In this document: positions 1-6,061 of the stretch, one piece after another
How the letters are laid out: each line of letters opens with the position of its first letter
Numbering within the stretch: position 1 is the stretch's first letter
From: Desulfobacteraceae bacterium
GTDB lineage: Bacteria > Desulfobacterota > Desulfobacteria > Desulfobacterales > SG8-13
Direction: 5' to 3'
Assembly: GCA_029287875.1 (NCBI GenBank)
Contig: JARFQH010000324.1
Span: 1 to 7,469 of the forward strand
DNA length: 7,469 nt
The notes under the pieces: model-generated
The model's database searches: none
The model's input: only the letters and a program-made list of their open reading frames with translations
What the model was told of the DNA's origin: nothing
Program-made: the position numbers and the translations under genes

Positions 1-2
1 AG

Positions 3-1148
3 GCATTCACGGATCGGGAGGCCACGGTTTTGAGCAACCTCGCCGAGTTGGACTATGCCATTGACCGCGCACGTCGACGCGTCAAAGCCAACCGGGACGA
101 ACTCGTTGACCTGGAAGACCAAATCCAGGCCAGTCGGGAACGCTACAAACAATTAGTCGACAGCGTCGATGCCAATGAGGCTTACGCCGCAAAACGACTG
201 GTTGCGCTTTACAAACTCAATCTCAACGGTACTATTCCCGTGCTGGCCTCTTCCGGCTCCATCTTCGAGATGATCAAGCGGAAGAAATATCTGGAGCGGA
301 TTTTGGCCCATGATGAGCAGGTTCGCCAAAGTCTGCTGGAGGAAAAGTTGAGACTAAAGGAAATCCTTGATCAACTGGATGCCCAGCAAGCTCAAAAAAA
401 GCGCCTCGAAGCCGACATCGATGCACAAATCGAGAAGCTGTCCCGCAATCGGACAGACCGCTCGCGGGTTTTGACGCGGATACGGTCCGAAAAATCGCTG
501 CAACTCGCCGCCATCGAGTCCATGAAGGCTGCTGCGAAGACCTTGGACCTGACCGTTGAAAAACTGGTTGCCCAGCCGAAGCCCCGGAACGCAACGGGTC
601 AGCTCGATTCATTTTCCGATTTTAAGGGCTTGCTAAAGATGCCTATCAGCGGTAAAATAATTTGTTTTTTCGGCCCTCAGAAAGACACCAAATTCAACGT
701 CAGCGTCTTTCGCAGCGGTATCGACATTCAAGCCCAGAAGGGCGCGGTCATCCAAGCCGTGTTTGCCGGGCGGGTCCTATTTGCCGACTGGTTCAAAGGC
801 TACGGCAACATGGTCATCATCGATCACGGAGACGGCTACTACACCGTCTATGCCCACCTGGAAGAGCTCTTCAAACAAAAGGGATATTATGTCAACACCG
901 GCGAAGACATTGCCACGGTTGGTGATACAGCGTCGATGGACGGGCCGATTCTTCATTTCGAGGTGCGCCATCACGGAAAACCGCTGGATCCTATGGAATG
1001 GATCGTCAACGGAGAGATTATTGATAAGGAGTTGCTGAATGACAACCAAGAAAAAACGGCATGTAAGGCTTTGGCTGGCGGTGATCGCGTCTGTGATCTT
1101 CTGGACTGTCGGAACCGGTTTCGACAACCAGCTTTCAGCCGACAGTGA
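3..1148 (+). CDS. EnvC-like coiled-coil protein with degenerate LytM/M23 domain (5' partial)
   Basis: This is probably a periplasmic activator of cell-wall amidases. The reading frame is open back to the window edge, so the real start and signal peptide lie upstream; TTG at 30 is probably an internal leucine. Numbering from that TTG, residues about 5-180 are charged, heptad-like coiled coil, and about 205-325 form a LytM/M23 domain with the family blocks GIDI, ADWFKGYGNMVIIDHGDGYY, YAHL and LHFEVR. The zinc site is incomplete. The His of HxxxD is Arg228 and the first His of HxH is Ile307, while Asp232, His276 and His309 remain. E. coli EnvC also has a degenerate LytM site and activates AmiA/AmiB without cutting peptidoglycan, so I infer the same role. 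The natural domain end is near PMEW (about residue 324). The last ~36 residues overlap ctpA in another frame and look non-native. A ctpA and a yibQ-type gene downstream fit an envelope operon. Confidence 0.85.
   Translation, partial: AFTDREATVLSNLAELDYAIDRARRRVKANRDELVDLEDQIQASRERYKQLVDSVDANEAYAAKRLVALYKLNLNGTIPVLASSGSIFEMIKRKKYLERILAHDEQVRQSLLEEKLRLKEILDQLDAQQAQKKRLEADIDAQIEKLSRNRTDRSRVLTRIRSEKSLQLAAIESMKAAAKTLDLTVEKLVAQPKPRNATGQLDSFSDFKGLLKMPISGKIICFFGPQKDTKFNVSVFRSGIDIQAQKGAVIQAVFAGRVLFADWFKGYGNMVIIDHGDGYYTVYAHLEELFKQKGYYVNTGEDIATVGDTASMDGPILHFEVRHHGKPLDPMEWIVNGEIIDKELLNDNQEKTACKALAGGDRVCDLLDCRNRFRQPAFSRQ
1026..1031 (+). promoter_or_regulatory. Strong Shine-Dalgarno of ctpA
   Basis: AAGGAG lies 7 nt before the ATG at 1039, inside the upstream coding frame. 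A TGA in the ctpA frame sits directly against that ATG (1036-1038). No longer N-terminus is therefore possible, and this site fixes the start. Confidence 0.8.
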
Positions 1149-2400
1149 AGAAACCTACAAGGGGCTGAAGCTTTTTACCGAGGTGATCGAAATTGTTCAA
1201 AAAAACTATGTCGACGAGGTCAATTCGAAGGACCTCATCGAAAAAGCCATACAGGGCATGGTACGCGGCCTCGATCCGCACTCCGCCCTGCTGCCGCCGG
1301 ATGCTTTCGAAGACCTGAGCATCGACACCAAAGGCGAGTTTTCGGGCATCGGTATTCACATCACCATGCGGGACGGTCTCGTAACGGTCATTTCGCCGAT
1401 CGAGGGAACACCGGCCTACAAGGCCGGAATCCAGCCCTTTGACCGCATCATCAAGGTCGACGACAAACCGGTCAGTGAACTGCGCGAGGCCGTCACCCTG
1501 ATGCGCGGACCCAAAGGAACACCGGTCAAGGTCACCATTTTGCGGGAAGGCTCCACCGATCCGCAAGACTTCGAGTTGATCCGGGATGTGATTCCGATTG
1601 AAAGCGTCCGCGCCAGTCTATTGAAACCCGGCTACGGGTTCATCCGGATCACCAATTTCAACAGCAATACAATCGAGGACCTGGAAAACGCGCTAAAGAA
1701 GCTGGAATCCGGTCCCGAACCCCTCAAAGGCCTCGTGCTCGATTTCCGTGACAACGGCGGCGGACTGCTGGACCAGGCAATCAAGGTCTCGGACATGTTC
1801 CTGGATAATGGGTTGATCCTGACGATCAAGGGACGTTTGCCGCGAAACAGCAAGGAATTCAAAGCCCATTCCAACGACGTCCAACGAACCTACCCAATTG
1901 TCGCCCTGATCAACGGCGGCAGTGCCAGTGCCTCTGAGATTGTCGTGGGGGCGCTCCAGGATAACCACCGGGCGCTGGTGCTCGGCACCACCTCCTTCGG
2001 CAAGGGTTCGGTTCAAACCGTCGAACAGCTGCGTGAGGGCTACGGTCTTAAGTTGACCATCGCTCGCTATTACACGCCGAGCGGTCGTTCCATCCAGGCC
2101 AAGGGTATCGAACCGGACATTGTGGTGAGAAAAAGGATTGTGGACGAAGAGGATCTCAAGAGTTCGGATGACGGCCACCTGAAGGAGAGCGATCTCAAAA
2201 ATCATCTGGAGGCCAAACCGGAAGATGAGGACAACCAGCCCTCGAAGACAGATCAGAAAAAGAAAAAATCTCCTCAGCAGCAGGAACTCGAACTCCGGCA
2301 CGGACCATTGACAGCAGAAAAACTGCAGCGCGACTATCAGGTGCAACGCGCGCTGGAGATTTTAATCGGCTACGATGTTTTTAAAAACCTGAAGGGATAA
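1039..2400 (+). CDS. ctpA: Carboxyl-terminal processing protease CtpA (S41A family)
   Basis: This serine protease cleaves near protein C-termini in the periplasm. Residues 1-10 are basic and 11-28 hydrophobic, giving a signal peptide or N-terminal anchor. A PDZ domain spans about 99-180 (starting GEFSGIGI), and the S41 catalytic core about 185-365. The catalytic Ser297 lies in SASASEI, with Lys322 in GKGSVQ and Gln326. Their spacing matches the Ser-Lys dyad of E. coli Prc (25 residues apart), and Asp308 is also in the conserved place, so the enzyme looks active. LVLDFRDNGGGLL is the usual core strand before the catalytic region. After about residue 370 comes a low-complexity, highly charged linker (Asp/Glu/Lys-rich, with KKKK and QQQ) and then a short conserved-looking helical tail. 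Length (453) is normal for CtpA. It overlaps the EnvC-like gene by 110 nt and is probably co-transcribed with it. In other bacteria such proteases degrade peptidoglycan hydrolases, which fits this context. Confidence 0.95.
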   Translation: MTTKKKRHVRLWLAVIASVIFWTVGTGFDNQLSADSEETYKGLKLFTEVIEIVQKNYVDEVNSKDLIEKAIQGMVRGLDPHSALLPPDAFEDLSIDTKGEFSGIGIHITMRDGLVTVISPIEGTPAYKAGIQPFDRIIKVDDKPVSELREAVTLMRGPKGTPVKVTILREGSTDPQDFELIRDVIPIESVRASLLKPGYGFIRITNFNSNTIEDLENALKKLESGPEPLKGLVLDFRDNGGGLLDQAIKVSDMFLDNGLILTIKGRLPRNSKEFKAHSNDVQRTYPIVALINGGSASASEIVVGALQDNHRALVLGTTSFGKGSVQTVEQLREGYGLKLTIARYYTPSGRSIQAKGIEPDIVVRKRIVDEEDLKSSDDGHLKESDLKNHLEAKPEDEDNQPSKTDQKKKKSPQQQELELRHGPLTAEKLQRDYQVQRALEILIGYDVFKNLKG

Positions 2401-2435
2401 TCGACGGTCGCCGGTTTCGATCGGAATTGACGTGG

Positions 2436-2461
2436 TTTCCGGCCCGGAAATGAGCCTTTTT
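2436..2461 (+). terminator. Possible weak intrinsic terminator after ctpA
   Basis: TTTCCG and CGGAAA form a 6-bp stem around a GCC loop. Five T residues follow at 2457-2461, but only after a 6-nt gap, which is poor for a classic terminator. It could attenuate read-through from ctpA into the deacetylase gene, or be inert. Confidence 0.25.
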
Positions 2462-2505
2462 CCGCAAGATCAAGATAGTCAAAGACGCCCGGATTGCGGA
2501 GAAGG

Positions 2506-2533
2506 GCCATTTATGGGTAATCCATAAGTTGGC
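2506..2533 (+). promoter_or_regulatory. Hairpin with four-codon minicistron upstream of the deacetylase gene
   Basis: GCCA(2506-2509) pairs with TGGC(2530-2533), and TTATGG(2511-2516) pairs with CCATAA(2522-2527) around a GTAAT loop. The stem contains an ATG (2513) preceded by GGAGAAGGG (2498-2506). That ATG opens a four-codon frame (Met-Gly-Asn-Pro) closed by TAA at 2525-2527. The minicistron is in the same frame as the downstream gene and ends 15 nt before its TTG. It may be a leader that couples translation, or the stop may be a mutation in a once longer gene. The pairing is seen directly; the function is inferred. Confidence 0.4.
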
Positions 2534-2542
2534 TCACTGACA

Positions 2543-3526
2543 TTGACAAAAAAAAAGCCTACCCGCAGCAAAAGCCGTAAAAAGGGAAGTCGAAAAAAAT
2601 CACGCAAGCGGGTTTCTTCCGACCTCATCCTGTTAAAAATTCTGACCACTCTGACGGTTTTGGTTCTGCTCGTCGTGGCCGCCGGCCTTTTCACCCATTA
2701 CATTCTCATTAAAACCCGGCCATCGATAAAACGCCTGCCGCCGCCGGGCAAAATGGCACCGCAACCGACTGCCGGCATACGGCCCTTCGAGGTTTTCCCC
2801 AAAGAAGACCGCCCTCCCGTTGTACCGCTACCGAAACCGAAGCCGCCGGCAGAAGCCCTGCCGAAAGTCGCCATTATCATCGACGATCTGGGGTATGACC
2901 GGCGGATAGCCCAAAAATTCCTCGATTTGGATGCCGGACTGACATTTGCGGTGTTGCCCCAGGCTCCCCACACGCGATTGATTGCCGCTACCATCTTGAA
3001 AAAGGGAGGTGAGGTGATGCTCCACCTGCCGATGGAGCCGCTCGAATATCCATCGGTCGACCCCGGTCCGGGGGCCTTGCTGTCATCCATGTCGGCGGAT
3101 GAGCTCACCGGAGAATTGCGAAAAGACCTGTCCGATGTTCCCGGCATCAAGGGCGTCAACAACCACATGGGCTCGAAACTAACCGCCGAGTCCACGCGCC
3201 TTTATCAGGTCTTTTCCGTTCTGAAGCAGGAAGGGTTGTATTTCATCGACAGCCGCTCCACCGCCGAAACCGTCGGTCGCCCATCAGCCCGCTTGTTTCA
3301 GCTGCCGTTTGCCGAACGGGATGTTTTTATAGATCACGTTCAAGACCCGGATTTGATTCGGTTGCGCGTCAAAGAGCTGATTCAGATCGCCCGGAAAAAC
3401 GGCGAGGCGATCGGTATCGCCCACCCCTCGAAAACGACCCTCCGAATTTTGGAAGAAATGCTCCCGATGCTGAAAAAAAAAGTTCAGCTGGTGCCGGCCT
3501 CTCAGGTCGTCCACGTCATTTCCTGA
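2543..3526 (+). CDS. Divergent polysaccharide deacetylase family protein (YibQ/DUF610)
   Basis: This is a membrane-anchored envelope protein of the divergent polysaccharide deacetylase family (PF04748), whose reaction is not firmly established. The first 23 residues carry 14 Lys or Arg. Residues about 33-56 form one transmembrane helix, so the protein is anchored with its basic tail in the cytoplasm. Residues about 58-108 are a Pro/Lys-rich linker, and the NodB-like fold runs from about 109 to the end. Family blocks are visible: IIIDDLGYD (Asp114, Asp115), MLHLPMEP (His161), NNHMGS (His208), FIDSRST and AIGIAHP. Length (327) is normal for an anchored member. The start is TTG, immediately followed by a run of nine A. 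An in-frame TAA lies at 2525, so only TTG 2543 or CTG 2537 can begin before the membrane helix, and neither has a good Shine-Dalgarno. E. coli yibQ also lies beside envC, so the neighbourhood supports a role in envelope or cell division. Confidence 0.9.
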   Translation: MTKKKPTRSKSRKKGSRKKSRKRVSSDLILLKILTTLTVLVLLVVAAGLFTHYILIKTRPSIKRLPPPGKMAPQPTAGIRPFEVFPKEDRPPVVPLPKPKPPAEALPKVAIIIDDLGYDRRIAQKFLDLDAGLTFAVLPQAPHTRLIAATILKKGGEVMLHLPMEPLEYPSVDPGPGALLSSMSADELTGELRKDLSDVPGIKGVNNHMGSKLTAESTRLYQVFSVLKQEGLYFIDSRSTAETVGRPSARLFQLPFAERDVFIDHVQDPDLIRLRVKELIQIARKNGEAIGIAHPSKTTLRILEEMLPMLKKKVQLVPASQVVHVIS

Positions 3527-3585
3527 TAGCCGGTTTCTCCTCTGCCCTAAGTCCCTTTTAACTTATCCAGATACTCGACAAACCG

Positions 3586-3603
3586 CTTGGAAAATTTTCC
3601 AAG
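3586..3603. promoter_or_regulatory. 18-bp perfect palindrome upstream of the FIST-phosphatase gene
   Basis: CTTGGAAAATTTTCCAAG is a perfect 9+9 palindrome, 65 nt before the ATG at 3669, in the only spacer ahead of this gene. No T-run follows, so it is not a normal intrinsic terminator. A dimeric regulator's operator is the simplest reading. A weak promoter-like pair, TTGGAA (3588) and TACCAT (3610), would place it over the -35. No family can be assigned. Confidence 0.35.
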
Positions 3604-3668
3604 GGTGATTACCATAGCACATGCTTCGATTGACGATTTTTCGGCCTTGCTGTTTGGAGCTATAAATC

Positions 3669-5831
3669 ATGTTCAAAGTCGCCGTCGGTCAGGGAGAAGA
3701 CCTCGATGCCCGAAGCGCGGTTGAAACCGCGATTGCCCACTGCCAATTTCAGCTCCGGGAGCTCCGGCCGCAGGCCGGAATTGTATTCAGCAGTATCGAT
3801 TTCGATCACAAGCTGGTGTTGGCGGAACTCCTGCGCCGTTTTCCGGATATTGAACTGGTCGGCTGCACTACCGGCGGAGAATTTTCATCCGATTTCGGCT
3901 TCAGCGACGACTCGATCAACTTGATTCTGTTCTGCGCCGATATGATTGAAATCAAAGCCGGTGTTGGACGGCAGGTCTCCATCGATCCCACGCTCGCGGT
4001 TGAATCGGCCGTCGCACAGGCCCGCGAAGACCTGTCCGGACCGGAAACACTCTGTATCGTTTTTCCCGAGGGAATCGTCGCGTCACCGGATGCGGTCATA
4101 CGGGCGTTGAATCAGATGCTGCCGCCGCTTTGCCCGGTGTTCGGCGGCGTACCAAGCCGCCACTATGAAATTCCCGCCCCAACACTTCAATTTTTCCAAA
4201 ACGAGGTACTGGAAGATGCCGTCCCGCTACTGCTTTTTACCGGCCCCCTGCGGCACGAATTTGCCATCAGCAACAGCTGGAAGCCGATCGGGACGAAAGC
4301 CAAGATCACGGAATCCCGCGATTATGAAATCCGGCGGATCGGAGACAAACGGGCGCTCGATTTTTATCGTTATTACCTGGGCGCTCACCGTTATCCGGCA
4401 CTGGAATTTCCTCTGGCAGTATACGACGAAAGTGATCAAGCGCATTTTTTGATCCGGTCACCGGGTGACTACGCTGAGGATCAAGGAAGTATTTTCTTCT
4501 CGGGACCGATTTCGACCGGTACCACCGTTCAACTGACCGAGGTCACCCGTGAGCGGATCATCGCCGACACGGAAGCATCTGTGGCGACAATGGTGAAGCG
4601 CTGCCGGGACGACTGGCAGCCTGCGGTCGCCCTGGCATTTTCCTGCGCCACCCGCAAACAGATCCTCGGCACGCGCACGCCCGAAGAACTCCGGATCCTC
4701 AAGGGTTTCCTGCCGGCTCCATTACCGATCTGCGGTTTCTACACCTTCGGGGAACTGTCGCCGCTGCAACCGGGTGAGAGCAGCCGGCTGCACAACTGCA
4801 CTCTGGTGACACTGCTGATCGGCGAAGAAAATGCGGTTGCCTCGATGGATTCTACCGGGATCGGTCCTGGGCCGTCTCTTCCGACCCATCATCGCGCCGC
4901 CGAAAAAGTAGAGCGGTTGGAACGCGAAAACCTCTTTCTGCAAAAAAAGCTGAAGCGTTCGGAACACTACCGTGAAAGGTTGGAGAGAAACAAAGATTTG
5001 AGTGATGCCCTGCTGAAAAAAATCAACCGTGACATGAAAAGGGCTCACCGGGAAATCAAGCGAAAAAACAGCCTGCTGAGGAAATCACTGGCCTTGGCCA
5101 ATGAAATTCAATTGAATCTGCTGCCCCAGCATGATCCGATCAACGAACACCTGGACATCACGGGCAGAATTATCTACTCTAGCGCCACCGGCGGAGACTA
5201 CTATGACTATATCCGCTTTCCGAAAAGCGCCGGACACCGGCTGGACGTAGTGGTGGGGGATGTCACCGGCCACGGCATCGAGGCGGCTCTTCTCATGACA
5301 ACCGCACGCGCCTTCCTGCGCGCCCGGACTTTTCAGCCGGGTTCTCTGGCGCAGGTCGTCACCGACGTCAACCGGCACCTGACCGCCGATCTCTACGAGA
5401 CCGGCCGGTTTATGACGCTTTTCTACCTGACCATCGACCCGGCAGCCGGCCGATTGGGTTGGGTGCGGGCCGGGCATGATCCCGCTATCTTATTCGACCC
5501 GGCAACCGGGCATTTCCAAGAGCTGCGCGGCGAGGGCATAGCGTTGGGCGTCGACCGGAGCTGGCGCTACGAAGAACACCAAAAGTCCGGCCTGACCGGT
5601 GGTCAGATCATTTTTATCGGCACAGACGGCATCTGGGAAACCCACTCTCCCCGGGGCGACATGTTCGGTAAACAGAGGGTCTACGAACTCATTCGCACCC
5701 ATGCGGCCGCCAGTGCCGCCGATATTGCCGACCGGGTCATCGAGGATCTCGACCGATTCCGTGAAAACCCGGAACCAGAAGACGACATCACCCTGGTCGT
5801 CATCAAGGTTAAGGGCCCCGGCAAGAAATAA
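3669..5831 (+). CDS. FIST sensor domain-SpoIIE/RsbU-type PP2C serine phosphatase
   Basis: This is a soluble signalling protein joining a small-ligand sensor to a protein phosphatase. FIST_N covers about residues 20-230 with the block GCTTGGEF (65-72). FIST_C covers about 235-390 with CGFYTFGEL (355-363). A highly charged coiled coil spans about 408-485 and leads into ANEIQLNLLPQ, the connector typical of RsbU-like enzymes. The PP2C domain (about 492-717) keeps its metal-binding acids: Asp510 in GGDYYDY, Asp531 in GDVTGHG, Asp653 in TDGIWE and Asp705/Asp706 in EDDIT. It should therefore be active, probably on a phosphorylated STAS-type protein. FIST domains are thought to bind small molecules such as amino acids; the ligand here is unknown. 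There is no membrane segment. ATG 3669 has GGAG 9 nt upstream. The last six codons and the stop lie within a long inverted repeat. No anti-sigma, STAS or kinase gene is adjacent, so the target is unknown. Confidence 0.93.
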   Translation: MFKVAVGQGEDLDARSAVETAIAHCQFQLRELRPQAGIVFSSIDFDHKLVLAELLRRFPDIELVGCTTGGEFSSDFGFSDDSINLILFCADMIEIKAGVGRQVSIDPTLAVESAVAQAREDLSGPETLCIVFPEGIVASPDAVIRALNQMLPPLCPVFGGVPSRHYEIPAPTLQFFQNEVLEDAVPLLLFTGPLRHEFAISNSWKPIGTKAKITESRDYEIRRIGDKRALDFYRYYLGAHRYPALEFPLAVYDESDQAHFLIRSPGDYAEDQGSIFFSGPISTGTTVQLTEVTRERIIADTEASVATMVKRCRDDWQPAVALAFSCATRKQILGTRTPEELRILKGFLPAPLPICGFYTFGELSPLQPGESSRLHNCTLVTLLIGEENAVASMDSTGIGPGPSLPTHHRAAEKVERLERENLFLQKKLKRSEHYRERLERNKDLSDALLKKINRDMKRAHREIKRKNSLLRKSLALANEIQLNLLPQHDPINEHLDITGRIIYSSATGGDYYDYIRFPKSAGHRLDVVVGDVTGHGIEAALLMTTARAFLRARTFQPGSLAQVVTDVNRHLTADLYETGRFMTLFYLTIDPAAGRLGWVRAGHDPAILFDPATGHFQELRGEGIALGVDRSWRYEEHQKSGLTGGQIIFIGTDGIWETHSPRGDMFGKQRVYELIRTHAAASAADIADRVIEDLDRFRENPEPEDDITLVVIKVKGPGKK

Positions 5832-5972
5832 TTCCACCTCTTGCTTGTCTTATGGCCCGTCTACTGTGTTACATCCACCCACACATATCCCGATATGCGC
5901 AGGTGGATGTGCCTTGTAGACAAACCATAATCCGGCGCAATCGTGTGGAATTGTTTCTTACCGTGACCTTAA
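5809..5972. repeat. About 164-nt imperfect inverted repeat (MITE-like or structured RNA)
   Basis: The two halves match each other inverted along their whole length in ordered blocks. From outside in: TTAAGG(5809-5814)/CCTTAA(5967-5972); AAGAAATAATTCCAC(5823-5837)/GTGGAATTGTTTCTT(5945-5959), one G-T mismatch; TTGC(5841-5844)/GCAA(5937-5940); TTATGG(5850-5855)/CCATAA(5925-5930); GTCTAC(5859-5864)/GTAGAC(5916-5921); ACATCCACC(5871-5879)/GGTGGATGT(5902-5910); CATATC(5884-5889)/GATATG(5892-5897) around a CC centre. My hand alignment gives about 56 complementary positions over 81-nt arms. The left arm includes the last six codons and stop of the phosphatase gene. No T-tract follows, and no clear target-site duplication is visible. 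It could be a small non-autonomous element, a decayed inverted duplication, or an RNA hairpin that ends or processes the transcript. The inverted symmetry is certain; the function is not. Confidence 0.8.
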
Positions 5973-6001
5973 GATCGGCCATCCGGATACCGCAATGGCG
6001 A

Positions 6002-6028
6002 TTGACAGGCCATTAAATTTGATCTAAC
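6002..6028 (+). promoter_or_regulatory. Candidate sigma70-type promoter of the oxidoreductase operon
   Basis: An exact TTGACA (6002-6007) is followed after 15 nt by TCTAAC (6023-6028), in an AT-rich stretch ahead of the ATG at 6062. The -10 is imperfect and the spacing short. The position, between the inverted repeat and the operon's first gene, is what makes it plausible. Confidence 0.35.
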
Positions 6029-6061
6029 CCGATAAATAAAATATCACAAGGTTCAACACCT

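Noticed and set aside
30..32. TTG as the true start of the first gene
   Set aside because: The frame is open to the window edge, and the translation from TTG lacks the signal peptide this periplasmic family needs, so it is more likely an internal codon.
2511..2527. TTATGG/CCATAA arms shared with the long repeat at 5850-5930
   Set aside because: Only six bases are shared and the surrounding sequences differ, so a common origin is not supported.
2543..2548. TTGACA as a -35 box
   Set aside because: It coincides with the start codon of the deacetylase gene and no suitable -10 follows; the coding explanation suffices.
3630..3666. TTGACG (3630) with TATAAA (3661) as a promoter for the FIST gene
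   Set aside because: The spacing is 25 nt, too long for a sigma70 promoter, and the TATAAA lies against the start codon. No sigma54 -24/-12 pair was found either.
5809..5972. Inverted repeat as a classic Rho-independent terminator or integron attC site
   Set aside because: No T-tract follows the stem, the structure is far too long, and the ends lack the attC core sites. No integrase or gene cassette is present.
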